From contig CAJNDT010000502.1 of assembly GCA_905221615.1 (NCBI GenBank), positions 1,084,101 to 1,148,100 of the forward strand: DNA of 64,000 bases, written 5' to 3'. The notes under the pieces were generated by a model. It searched no databases. It saw only the letters and a list, made by a program, of their open reading frames with translations, and was not told the origin of the DNA. This DNA comes from Symbiodinium sp. CCMP2592 (taxonomy: Eukaryota > Sar > Dinophyceae > Suessiales > Symbiodiniaceae). Position numbers and translations under genes: made by a program. This document shows, piece by piece, positions 50,215 through 60,439 of this stretch; positions within the stretch are counted from its first letter, which is position 1; each line of letters begins with the position of its first letter.

Positions 50215-53088
50215 TCACTTGGGATGCTGCAACATATAGGATAGAAGTGACACTGAGCTTGTAGCACAACGACGGAGGCAAATGAAGCCATTCCAGAAGA
50301 CTGCCTCTGTTTCGATGACTTCCCAATACTGGGGCTCATACAAATGAATCCAGCAGGCCTTGACGCTGGAACCATCCGGGCACTCTGCCTTCAAAACAAA
50401 ATATATCTCTCCTGTCGACTGGTCCTCATGCTGGACCACTGGCCACATGAGAGCAGCCCAGGTTTTTGCCCCAAGAGAGAGATAGCATGTCAAATCCAAG
50501 ACATGGTTCAAGATCTTCAAAGGGGCTGCAAGGCTGCTAAACTTCCCAGCACGCAAGGGAACATGCTGAGATGCCAGTCTTGCATCATTGTAGTGAATTA
50601 GCCATGACCACGCAGCTGATGCTCGTTCGAGTGTCTCTTCTGACAGGGTGTTCCATGTCTTGTCGCCGACAATCTCGGTATACTGTGACGGCAGCTTGTG
50701 GACACATCCTCTGAAGCACAACTTTTGGCGCTTCCTGTCCACATTCCAAAACTCCCTTTCAAAATATTCCCGTTTGACTTTTGCCGGATGCCTGATTGAA
50801 CGGCTTTCAAAGACGTTTGAATTCTCGATCACAGTTTGAATCGTGGAGTATGTTTGCTTGCGGGTTTTGTTCAACAAAGAATCATTACGAATCTTGTTGT
50901 GCACATCTTCCACAATCTTGTTGTCTGGCAGCGTCTGCACCAGAACACTCAGCAGGTGGGTTGCAGGGCATGCTGGTACCGATATTGTTACAGTCCTTTG
51001 AGCTGGCACTCTGCCCTCTTGCCCGTCTAACAAAATGTCACCAACTCCGGCACCGTCATCTGCTTCTTCAGGCACAGAATCCTCCATCTCCCCGTCCTGC
51101 TCTGTGTCAACATCATCCACGACAATGTCTTCTGACCCCGGAGGCGCCACTTCATATCCCTGTGCCTCCAATGTGTCCAGAAAAAGTCTCGAAGGATGGC
51201 TGATTCCAACTTGCAGGTCTGTGAAGAGTTGCCGGGCATGAACACTTGGAGTGGACCGTGCCAATGTCGACTCCAACCTCAAGAGTGATGTGTGATGGCC
51301 CTTTGCCTTCAAAGCCGTGATCGTCCGAATTTCTGCATCAGGTGACAGCAATCCCGCATAGGCATCTGGTGGAAGTGAAAAAAGACTGCAAGTCCAGACC
51401 CTGTTCATCAGCAAATGCAAGCTCAACATCATGATTTTTTCTGCGGGCTCGTGTAAATCAGTATCCAGATGCTCCTTCCACAACTCGGTCTTCTGCAGGT
51501 TGGAGACAATCTGCAACAAATGTTTGTCTGCTTTCCAGGCATCATTCACTGTCATCAACTCGGCATAACCTCGACCATCCTGCGGCGATTTAACGTTTTT
51601 TACTTGTTTCCCATACCATGTCCACAACGGTTCGGTCACTTTGTACAATATCTTGGAGTGATCGAAAAGGTCTTCTGTCATGAGATAGTATGCCAACTTG
51701 AAGCCCCCCATGCTGGCTTTCAACAAGCTGAGTTCTTTCCGTGGATCAGTGGCACGACCAGCCTGTGACAGCTTTTGCAAATCACCCAGTGCATCTTCCT
51801 GCCTCTCACCATTGTCAGAGTCCGGCACTCTGCCTTCGGACTCTGGCACTCTGCCTTCGAAGAGCTCCTTGCCCGATTGTGTATTCGCCGAGTTGGAATA
51901 CAGGCTGAGTCTTTCCCTTGAGCAAGGGCTGAAAGATTGATCTTCACCGAAATGATCAGCCAGCAGCATTTTGAGGACATGAAACTCATGAAGTTGCTCA
52001 CAACATAGCTGGTTCCAGCTGAACCATCTGGAGGATTTCACCAAGCTGCCCTTCTTCATGAAGGATTCGACATTTGCAAGCATATGTTCAATCTCATGCT
52101 CGTCACCGGATAGCTGCCTGTCTAAGTCATAGGCAATCTTATCTCGAAAAGCGTCCCACAACAAGCTTCTGCTCGGTGATGTGCAGGAAACAAAACTCGC
52201 CAGCATTTCCTTCTTCTGCTGGTAGAAACCACCACTTCCAAAGGGTTTATAATTCAGGGCAAAGATGTAAGAGGAGTGAAGTTGTGCTTTCAGGAAGAGT
52301 CCTTTGAGGCATCTCGACATGCTGTTTTTGAAATCTCGAATGGCCCTGTGAATCTTGTCACATTTCACATGAATCATGTTTTCACGCATAGCATAGGCCA
52401 TGCCAGCAAGTCCGATGCTGCCCTGGTCAAGGCCCAAGACCAGCAGTGGAATGTTCAGCCACCACTTCTCTGACTCTGGCAAGACGGGGAGCACATTTGT
52501 GATCTCTCCATCCTCAGACATTGTCTTCAGAAAGGAGACATGAGGAAAAGCTGGTGGCACTCTGCCTTCTGGCACTCTGCCTTCTGGCACTCTGCCTTCA
52601 GCCGGATCCGGATTGTCCCTCAACCACTGAAAACAGCGGTCAATGTCATTGTCTTCTTTTCCAACTTGGAAAACCACCCTGCTTTCATATCTTTTCACAG
52701 GCCTCTGCCCAAGAGAGGGGGCGATCTTGAAAGAGCCCAAATCCATTCGCCCTCTGTGCAAAATCCAGATTTGGTGACTGATCGCTTGAAGCTGCCTGAA
52801 TGCAGCAATCCTTTCCAGCTTCTTTCGCTTTGATATGTGAAGAAGCAGGTCGTCGTCAAACCGGTCTTGTGGAGAAACTTGTCCAGTCTTCATCACTTGC
52901 ATGGGTGCAAACACTGCAGCAGAAATCTCATTCGCCCAAGCCACTGTCACAAGACAATCGCTGGTGCTGTGAGTAGACCCATCGGCGATGAAGTTGATTT
53001 GTCGACAGTGCTGCATAGCAGTGATAGCTCTCTCCTGGTACAACCGATTGGTTCGAAGCTGCCACTCGTCACAGCTGGACTCAGGCAC
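50215..53088 (-). CDS. Large 957-codon exon, unknown protein, possibly element-encoded
   Basis: Open from a splice acceptor (CTCAG/GTGTGCC near 53092) to a stop at 50215. There is no ATG at the start, so at least one exon lies upstream. Visible features: INFIADGSTHSTSDCLVTVAW near the N terminus, VLGLDQGSIGLAGMAYAM at about residue 235, several Trp/Leu-rich helical segments, and an acidic stretch (VDDVDTEQDGEMEDSVPEEADDG, about 665-690). The ADGSTHS and LGLDQGS pieces could be acidic positions of an RNase H-like transposase fold; this is a weak guess. Eight copies of the dispersed motif are inside: a triple EGRVP tandem at about residues 165-180, two EGRVP near 410, one near 695, one read as LKAECP near 900, plus isolated variants. 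Confidence 0.65.
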   Translation of the reverse strand: MPESSCDEWQLRTNRLYQERAITAMQHCRQINFIADGSTHSTSDCLVTVAWANEISAAVFAPMQVMKTGQVSPQDRFDDDLLLHISKRKKLERIAAFRQLQAISHQIWILHRGRMDLGSFKIAPSLGQRPVKRYESRVVFQVGKEDNDIDRCFQWLRDNPDPAEGRVPEGRVPEGRVPPAFPHVSFLKTMSEDGEITNVLPVLPESEKWWLNIPLLVLGLDQGSIGLAGMAYAMRENMIHVKCDKIHRAIRDFKNSMSRCLKGLFLKAQLHSSYIFALNYKPFGSGGFYQQKKEMLASFVSCTSPSRSLLWDAFRDKIAYDLDRQLSGDEHEIEHMLANVESFMKKGSLVKSSRWFSWNQLCCEQLHEFHVLKMLLADHFGEDQSFSPCSRERLSLYSNSANTQSGKELFEGRVPESEGRVPDSDNGERQEDALGDLQKLSQAGRATDPRKELSLLKASMGGFKLAYYLMTEDLFDHSKILYKVTEPLWTWYGKQVKNVKSPQDGRGYAELMTVNDAWKADKHLLQIVSNLQKTELWKEHLDTDLHEPAEKIMMLSLHLLMNRVWTCSLFSLPPDAYAGLLSPDAEIRTITALKAKGHHTSLLRLESTLARSTPSVHARQLFTDLQVGISHPSRLFLDTLEAQGYEVAPPGSEDIVVDDVDTEQDGEMEDSVPEEADDGAGVGDILLDGQEGRVPAQRTVTISVPACPATHLLSVLVQTLPDNKIVEDVHNKIRNDSLLNKTRKQTYSTIQTVIENSNVFESRSIRHPAKVKREYFEREFWNVDRKRQKLCFRGCVHKLPSQYTEIVGDKTWNTLSEETLERASAAWSWLIHYNDARLASQHVPLRAGKFSSLAAPLKILNHVLDLTCYLSLGAKTWAALMWPVVQHEDQSTGEIYFVLKAECPDGSSVKACWIHLYEPQYWEVIETEAVFWNGFICLRRCATSSVSLLSYMLQHPK

Positions 53089-53199
53089 ACCTGAGCTGGC
53101 AAGTCAAAGAGCGATTCGTTCACTTCAATAAATAGTTGAGATACAAGTACAACTTGGACTTCAACACCATGCGCAAGCAACACCATTCTTCGGCCTCCC

Positions 53200-56100
53200 A
53201 TGGAAGAGTCCGGGTCACCCGGGCTTCGTCATTTTCGGGAGGGGCCACCTGGCACGTTAGCGCATGTGTCCAGATGTCATGGTCGGATGCCCGCCGACCG
53301 TTGGCCCCAACCCCCCCCTAGACTGCACGACCCTGGGGCCCTTTCCCTGGCTCCACACCCGGCCAACAGTGTGTCGGTAGCTGCCAAATTGGCGGGCATG
53401 CAGCTGCCGCTTGGTAGAGCAACACACACCAAACCCCATTCTGAACATGTTGGCACTCTGCCTTCGACAAACACAACCGAACAGCAAGCCAAGCAAGGTT
53501 CTCTGCTCAATAACACAACCATGTCCCAAGAACGGACGGCGTCCCTTCTTTGTTCGGAACCTGGAAGTCTGGCCCGGACAACACGATCCGAGGTCGCAGA
53601 AAATCCAGCTAGGTAAGGCAACCTTGAGGAGGTTCGACTGACACTCTAATTACTGTACTTCTGCTCGATATTTGGCCTCCCATGTTGCAAAGGGGGACAC
53701 TCGGGTGCCGAGCTCGGACCCAGCCAGCACGTTAGCCCATGTGTCTGGCTGTCATCACCAGGTGTCCGCTCTGGTGGTTGGCCCCAAGTCCTCGTTCGGT
53801 TCCGTCTTCCACGGTCCCCCAAAGCGACCCCATGCCCGGCCATCGGCATGCAAGCGCGGCTGGTGAATCAAAACTGGACACACCGCGACTTGTTGGTAAG
53901 GTCCGTGTGACAACCCATGCCCGGCCATCGGCATGCAAGCGCGGCTGGTGAATCAAAACTGGACACACCGCGACTTGTTGGTAAGGTTGGTGTGACAAAG
54001 AATTCACTATAATCTTAAACAACTGGCTAACAAAACAACATTCTACTATGAATGAGACGGAGGAACACACCAGCTCAACAACACAGCCATGTCCCAAGAA
54101 CGGCCTCCCTTCTTTGTCCGGTATTGCTTCCGGTGACTTGCATGACTGCTTCGATGTCACCAGGTCACAGCCCCAGCCGGCGCATTAGCCCATGTGCCCG
54201 GCTGTCATCTACCCCCTGCCCCTGGGATAGGTTGGCCTCAAGGCTGTGACACAGGCAAACCGAACGCCTCACACATGGCCAATGGTGTGGGGAGCAACCC
54301 TGGTGGGGCAGGGGTTTACTCCTTAGGTAAGGCAACACCGAAGAGGTTCGACTGGCACTCTGCCTCGGCACTCTGCCTCTGTCGTCGATCCAAGAGAACA
54401 GAAAGCATGTGCTCAGCAGAAAGAGATATAGCCTAATCATGGGTTAGCGGCCTCCCCCATTTGCTGAAATCCACCCCACTCGGCCAAGGTGGGTCGCCAT
54501 GCTCACAGGGAATGAATTAAGATGACAGCGCTGTGCCGGATCCCGTCGCAGCTGTTGCTCAGCAGGCCATTTGGCACACCTGCGATGTAACAGATCCCGG
54601 AGACTTGGTTTGCTTCGGCGTAAACATCGCCCGCAACGCGCCGATAGAAACAAACCAGGCACAGGCCGAAATCACCCTGTGAGTAGCAGGCTCTAGGCAC
54701 AGCTGGCGGCTGGGGTAGTGGAAACTTACAGCAGGCTGCTACACTGCCACTACAGGCCATGCCAAACGATCAACGATAGACCTGATCCCAGGGCCACTTG
54801 CGCGCAAAAGTGAGCACAGGCAAGAACTGAAGAAGGCACTATCTCACCCTTCTCTTTACAACACAACTCAAGCGGCCTCCCTTTTAGGATCTCACCGGGG
54901 GGGGAAGGACACACCCGCCCCCCATTTAAGCCACCCCCAGCAGGCGCATTAGCGCATCGCCCTGCTGTCATACCCCTCGGGCTGTAGGGGAGTTGGCCCC
55001 AAGGGTGGCCGCCACGAGGCCACGCAGGCGTCAGTGGCCAAGCTTTCAGCTCCGGATGGATCGCTGCCCCCAACACGGCCAACAAGATGGAACCTGGCAG
55101 GTCTCTAGGGCCCCCTCGGCCAGCCCGCTGCTCAGGTTTAGGTCGGGCAAGCGAATCGACAAGGACGTTTATGATCAAAAGCAAGCACAGCAAACCACTA
55201 AACCCTACTAAACCCTGAGAAGTTTTACTGGCACTCTGCCTTTGGCACTCTGCCTTTCAAAAAATTGATCACAACCTGACGTAATTGCTATAATACTCGA
55301 TTCGGCCTCCCAAGTTGCAGAGGAGGACACTCGGGTGCCGACCTCGGACCCAGCCAGCACGTTAGCCCATGTCACACCGGGCCTCCCCTCCGAACCGCCC
55401 GAGCGATGCTCACGCAGAGACTAAGGAGCTCCCAGCCGGCACGTTAGCCCATGTGTCCGACTGTCATACAGAGAGCACAGAGCTCTCTGCGTTGGCCTCA
55501 AGAGCTCGAAAAACTCGATGCAGCGGCCCCCCAGCACCCGGCCAGCGGTGCTGCAGCACACAACTCGAACTGAATCTCGAAAGAAGCGTTCGGCGGAAGT
55601 GCACCGTGGGTAAGGGCAGGAGACTTGTAAGCTGCCCTGCACTACGTTCTTCCCTCAGAGCCCTGTGCGAGACACAGCGAGTCCTGGGTAGCGGCCACAC
55701 TCCACATGCCGGCAAGCGAATCGACAAGGATTTTCTGATCAACAGCAAGCGCAGCAAACCACTAAACCCTACTAAACCCTTAGAAGTTTTACTGGCACTC
55801 TGCCTTTGGCACTCTGCCTTTCACAAATATGATCACAACCTGAGTTAATTAATTACTGTACTACTGCTCGATATTTGGCCTCCCATGTTGCAAAGGGGGA
55901 CACTCGGGTGCCGACCTCGGACCCAGCCAGCACATTAGCCCATGTGCCTGGCTGTCATCACCAGGTGTCCGCTCTGGTGGTTGGCCACAGGCCTCTGCCA
56001 ACGCCATCGGTGCGACGACCCTCAGTCCCTGAGGGCGTTGCGCAGATGGCCCTGGCAGAGGTCACAAGTCCTCGGTTCCGTCTTCCTTCCATGGTCCCCC

Positions 56101-56245
56101 AAAGCGACCCCATGCCCGGCCATCGGCATGCAAGCGCGGCTGGTGAATCAAAACTGGACACACCGCGACTTGTTGGTAAGGTCGGTGTGACAAAGACTTC
56201 ACTATAATCTTAAACAGCTGGTTAACAAAACAACATTCTACTCCA
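53200..56245. repeat. Cluster of diverged repeat cassettes between two coding blocks
   Basis: At least six cassettes of about 400-600 bp share TTAGCCCATGTG...GGCTGTCAT (at about 53257, 53730, 54185, 54950, 55445, 55935). They also share GGCCTCCCATGTTGCAAAGG (53668, 55878; related at 55308), ATCGGCATGCAAGCGCGGCT (53840, 53930, 56122) and a tail ACTGGCACTCTGCC (54352, 55228, 55792). One piece (53828-53995) is locally duplicated with an about 89-bp period. Blocks around 55150-55290 and 55712-55855 are near copies. No open frame is convincing. It may be intronic or intergenic repeated sequence, or a family of non-coding units. Confidence 0.75.
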
Positions 56246-56247
56246 TA

Positions 56248-57300
56248 TCAAATCACCAAGGAACCATGCAGGTCGCTGCGTTCGTCCTGGTTCTTGAGAA
56301 TGAGGGCTTGTCGCAAAGAGGTCCCACTTTTTGCAGCGCCCTCTAGCAACTTCCAGATGCTTTTGATGTCCACAGTCTTTTTCAATGGAACACGCTTGCC
56401 CAGAAGTGCCCTGCGAGACGTCACAGGCACACCAGCATCATGTACACTCAAGTAGTGCCCAATGACATACACCTGGAGGCCGGCTGACAATGTCTCGGAC
56501 AGACACTCATGTATGTGCATGAAGGCATTCACGACTGTCTTGGCAAATCCATGAGCCTGCCCCGACGGTTGAAGCGCTCTGTGTTTTTTTGCCATGGTTG
56601 CAAAGGCGATGATGTCGTAGATGCTAGTTTCAACCTCCTCCCAATCTCGTGGCACTCTGCCTTCAGATTCATCTCGGAGAGATGAAGACAGCGTCCTTGC
56701 ATTGAACATAGATTCCCAAAGCTGCCGCAAAGATCGGGACGTGTTGCCTGCCAGCGACTTCATCATCCAAGCGGCAAAGCCTGACACCAACCCAGCTGAT
56801 TGAAGAAACCATGACACTCTGCCTTCATCCAACTGCATGACCAGAGGCTCATCACTGATAGTTTCACACACACGTACCATAGCATCCTTCAGTTTGCTCT
56901 TGTACCATTCCCTGTGGGCGTCTGTCCTTGTGTCGAAGGATGCTTGCAACATGAATCGGGCCAAGGCTGTGGAAGATGCCACATCCTCCTGCACAGCATC
57001 AGGGTTTGGCACTCTGCCTTTTTGACTTTGCACATGTGACCCCCAGTTCGCAGCCAAGGGGGTCTTCCTGAGAAGATCACTGAAGAAGTTGTACCATTTG
57101 TGGTACTGTCGACGTTCTGAGCCGTTCCTGTTGCTCTCATCGAAAAACAAGTCCAGACGCCACCACAGTTCGCCCTGTGAGAGCCAAGCTGCTCTCGCTG
57201 GCAGTTTTGCATCATTTTCCAAGTTAAGCAATTGCCCATCACGGAGCAATAGCATGACCCACAGTTTCAGAAGCATCACCGAAATCCTCCAAAGCAACAC
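56248..57300 (-). CDS. Hypothetical 350-codon coding block
   Basis: Open to a stop at 56248. The beginning is uncertain (in another frame ...LEDFGDASETVGHAIAP fits the first 60 bp, so an intron border may lie near 57240). It contains an aromatic, charged helical region (LWWRLDLFFDESNRNGSERR), SKLKDAMVRVCETISDEPLV and KKTVDIKSIWKLLEGAAKSG. Three motif copies are inside, read as KGRVP, EGRVS and EGRVP. No family recognised. It may belong to the same gene as the 957-codon block, separated by the cassette cluster. Confidence 0.55.
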   Translation of the reverse strand: MLLWRISVMLLKLWVMLLLRDGQLLNLENDAKLPARAAWLSQGELWWRLDLFFDESNRNGSERRQYHKWYNFFSDLLRKTPLAANWGSHVQSQKGRVPNPDAVQEDVASSTALARFMLQASFDTRTDAHREWYKSKLKDAMVRVCETISDEPLVMQLDEGRVSWFLQSAGLVSGFAAWMMKSLAGNTSRSLRQLWESMFNARTLSSSLRDESEGRVPRDWEEVETSIYDIIAFATMAKKHRALQPSGQAHGFAKTVVNAFMHIHECLSETLSAGLQVYVIGHYLSVHDAGVPVTSRRALLGKRVPLKKTVDIKSIWKLLEGAAKSGTSLRQALILKNQDERSDLHGSLVI

Positions 57301-57856
57301 TGTACTTGAATCTTACTAAATACTGACACACACCTGCACTTGTGTAACAAGCCCCAGTTCACAACACATTGAATTCTTAAGAAATCAACCCAAAGACTCA
57401 CGATGACATGTCAGCAGCCACATCATGTCACTCGAACTTGAGACAGGAAACTATCGCAGATGGCACTGAACTGACAACCACATGGAATGATTAACACAGG
57501 CCACCGATGCCTGCAACTGGAGGTCGAGACACCAGCCAGGTCATTGCCACCTGCACGACAGCAGCATACGAACTGAGACAATACCGACAAACACATCTGA
57601 TCACGGAGTGACTGAAGCTCTCTACATTTTCATTGCACAGCTGCACCAGCTCGGATCACTCAGATCCTTCCACGAGGCGGCGAGGATTTTCCTCGGCACC
57701 TCGTGGAGGGAACGGACGGGGTCCAGGGCTCAACCCAGTCCCAACATTGGAAAGCAGAATACCAACAAGACAGAATGTCGAAAGATGAAGCAAGCTCATT
57801 TAACTCTAGAGAATTATGGCACTCTGCCTTATTGGCACTCTGCCTTCAGCTACAAT
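57301..57856. other. Spacer between co-oriented ORFs
   Basis: No convincing coding sequence. Two copies of GGCACTCTGCCTT at 57818 and 57834 lie 10-40 bp after the stop of the methyltransferase-like ORF. Confidence 0.5.
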
Positions 57857-59014
57857 TCATGTTGGGACATCCCTCATCATATGAAAGGCCACAGCCTTGC
57901 CGAACTCCGGGGTGTACTCCTCTGACACCTGAAGATCTTCAGGACGACCGGTGAACTTCTCACCATCTCGATCAACGCAACCAGCACTTCCTCTGACATG
58001 GGAAGGATAGCTGCGCCGCATACCATTGATGTGCTGACAGTTGCTCCACAGTTGAAGCGGTTTCAGGATGGGCTGGCCGAAGGCACCACCATAGGTTTTG
58101 ACCTTCATAGCCTGGATCATTCCCATGACACGATCGACGAGTGGAATGTCGAACAGCATGCTGGAGCAAGGCTGCTCGATCACAAACCGGTTGTCATTCA
58201 AAGCCGCGAGCAAAGTCAACAGCAGCGTCACATACATGAAACGATTGCCTTCTTGGCATGCCAGCGATCGCTCAGGTTCTCCCATCCAGTCATTGGCAAT
58301 GGACCTTCCAGTACTGTATTTACAGAGTTGGACGAAGGAAGAGCATGGAGTTCCAAACCACAACAGGCCGTGTTTGTGTGTTTGACACACAGCATTGACA
58401 GCCAGGCGAAGTCCTCTCACAGAAAGAATATCATGATCTGTGCCGTACCTGATGTCCAAGGCTAGCCCCTGCCAGCCAGCACGGAGCATCTCCCGACTGA
58501 GGTTGCCCTGCCCTGCAAAGATCTCCAGGAAGTGGAACCTGGCACTCTGCCTTATGTTCCGCTTCCAATGACAAAAGTTGATGAGGAATCTCATCTGTTT
58601 CTTCCATGGCCACGAAGTCATGATGGGAAAAGTTTCTGATAACATTTGTTGCCAGATTGATATCATCCAGGAAAACCCACTGGCTTCAAGAATCACATCA
58701 TAGTTGCACTCAGGCAGAACTTCATAAGGACCTTCATTATGGAACTCCAGAAGCGACGGGTCAACTTCGCAAAGGCGCAGAACATCCTGTCCTCTCGAAA
58801 TGGCCAAGAATCTCTTCTCCAGTTCGATGTTTGCATCAAACTGCCGCCGAATGTCTGCTAACAGTCTTCTTCTTGTTTCAGCCGGGTCATCTGCTGCTGC
58901 AGACATGGCACTCCGAATTGCACTGTGCATGGCACTCTGTCCTATCCGCAAGAAAGTGTAACACCTTAACCTCAAGGGTGTTCGAATTAACAACGTAATT
59001 GTGAACCAGCACAT
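57857..59014 (-). CDS. C5-cytosine methyltransferase-like protein (SAM-dependent fold)
   Basis: About 385 codons. The true start may be a later Met or an upstream exon (an AG acceptor lies near 58978). At about residue 165 HFLEIFAGQGNLSREMLRAG matches the SAM-binding motif I of C5-methyltransferases. LALDIRYGTDHDIL fits the motif II/III region, LLWFGTPCSSFVQ (about 220) the PC catalytic-Cys motif IV, and NRFVIEQPCSSML (about 278) the ENV-like motif VI. The C-terminal FGKAVAFHMM recalls the motif X-like helix. No separate target-recognition domain is obvious, so it is shorter than DNMT1/3 enzymes. Similar ORFs are common in dinoflagellate genomes and methyltransferases occur inside some of their retrotransposons; activity is unproven. 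The motif is read here in the RQSA frame (58541) and as GQSA (58931). Confidence 0.65.
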   Translation of the reverse strand: MCWFTITLLIRTPLRLRCYTFLRIGQSAMHSAIRSAMSAAADDPAETRRRLLADIRRQFDANIELEKRFLAISRGQDVLRLCEVDPSLLEFHNEGPYEVLPECNYDVILEASGFSWMISIWQQMLSETFPIMTSWPWKKQMRFLINFCHWKRNIRQSARFHFLEIFAGQGNLSREMLRAGWQGLALDIRYGTDHDILSVRGLRLAVNAVCQTHKHGLLWFGTPCSSFVQLCKYSTGRSIANDWMGEPERSLACQEGNRFMYVTLLLTLLAALNDNRFVIEQPCSSMLFDIPLVDRVMGMIQAMKVKTYGGAFGQPILKPLQLWSNCQHINGMRRSYPSHVRGSAGCVDRDGEKFTGRPEDLQVSEEYTPEFGKAVAFHMMRDVPT

Positions 59015-59313
59015 TCAGCAGTTGACACACTTGTGAGTCGATTGATCCATCACAACACAAGGATGAGACAGACATGATGCAATCACTCGTTGAAATTCAC
59101 ATGTGGCATAGTTGTTGCAGACCATGACTTCATGCTCAAGCAATCAAATACAGCACTGCCAGACCCTCACTCGATTCTCGTTTTTCTGGTACCGCACACA
59201 GCAGTCCATCCATCGTCCTCGACGATTCCGAGGCCACCGAGGTGGCAGACACAAGCATTCTTGGCACTCTGCCTTCTGTAAAGTTTCCAAGCTGTCATTG
59301 AAAGACATCAACC

Positions 59314-60357
59314 TTAGGGCCACCAGAAATCTTCAGGTGGCTCACAGTCGGAGGGTGGTTCTGAGGAGATATACCCCGATCGACGACCACGAATGCGAAA
59401 TCCTCTGCCTTCACCTGCAGAATCATACTGATTTGAGTCTGGGGACGACTGAGCTTCGTCCAGTGCGTCCATCTCCTCATTGTCTGACTCCTCACCTTCC
59501 TCCACATCTGAGGGGGCTCCATCATCCGCTGAGCCGCGCTGACTCCAGTCCGGGTCTTCTTCTGAGATGTGCCCATAATCAATACCCAAACGACCCCGCC
59601 CTCCAAGCTCACCAAGACGAACATCTCGAACACCTTCCTCAATCACATCTGAGTCTGAGGCGTGAATCTCACCTTCGGCACGAGCTGGCCCAGTCAACCA
59701 GGCATCCGGGCGAGATTCCAAACGAAAAAACATTTGACCACGAACTCCACTTTCGAACTCATCTGGCACTCTGCCTTCCGGCACTCTGCCTTCTGGCACT
59801 CTGCCTTCAGTAGCTCCACTGTTGGCATTATTGTTAGGGCCAGGATAGCCATTTTCAGGCATCGGCCTTGGCGGCACTATTGGTGGCGGCGGGTTGTCTG
59901 GAGCATTGAAACACATGGCACAAATTCGCCGTCCCAACTGCCGACGTTGCATCTCTTCAGGGGTCAAGTTCTCAAGGGTGACCAGAACAATGCGGCCCTC
60001 CCTAACAGTAACCACATCCGGCTCGAAGTTGATCATGATCGGGGTCTCCATAATGTCCAACGCTTCTGCCACAGCTTGGGCAATCTCAAACTCATGTCGC
60101 GCAGGGGCGGGAGGTCTTGGGCCAGGTGGGTAAGGTGGCCGATTCACAGGCGTTGGTGGCGGCGGACCCATTTGTGGCCCTGGCACTCTGCCTTCCGCCC
60201 CACCACCTTCTTCACCAATGCCATTCACACCGGTTGGCGGCACTCTACGAGGCCGTCGCTTCGGAGTCCTCACCCCGCCGATCCTCCCCGCTGCTGCCGG
60301 TTTGGCCTTCGGTTTCGGTGCCATGGTGCTTAACTTTAAATATCTTTGATCCAACAA
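59314..60357 (-). CDS. Pro-rich, acidic-tailed hypothetical protein with EGRVP repeats
   Basis: The likely start is the Met at 60324 (MAPKPKAKPAAAGRIGG), giving about 336 residues. A basic N terminus and Pro-rich linker (PPPPTPVNRPPYPPGPRPP) lead to a helical/strand segment (EFEIAQAVAEALDIMETPIM, ENLTPEEMQRRQLG). Then comes a RRICAMCFN piece that could be half of a zinc site, three tandem EGRVP units (59765-59809) and a highly acidic Ser/Glu/Asp-rich C terminus ending in EPPEDFWWP. Another EGRVP lies at 60182. Likely mostly disordered. A motif copy is 38 bp beyond the stop (59263). No family recognised. Confidence 0.6.
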   Translation of the reverse strand: MLDQRYLKLSTMAPKPKAKPAAAGRIGGVRTPKRRPRRVPPTGVNGIGEEGGGAEGRVPGPQMGPPPPTPVNRPPYPPGPRPPAPARHEFEIAQAVAEALDIMETPIMINFEPDVVTVREGRIVLVTLENLTPEEMQRRQLGRRICAMCFNAPDNPPPPIVPPRPMPENGYPGPNNNANSGATEGRVPEGRVPEGRVPDEFESGVRGQMFFRLESRPDAWLTGPARAEGEIHASDSDVIEEGVRDVRLGELGGRGRLGIDYGHISEEDPDWSQRGSADDGAPSDVEEGEESDNEEMDALDEAQSSPDSNQYDSAGEGRGFRIRGRRSGYISSEPPSDCEPPEDFWWP

Positions 60358-60439
60358 GCTGCAAGCAACTATATGTGTTGGATAGTACGAACAGGTACTA
60401 GAAGTTGATTGTCATGTCCGTTTCAATACCACATGCAAT

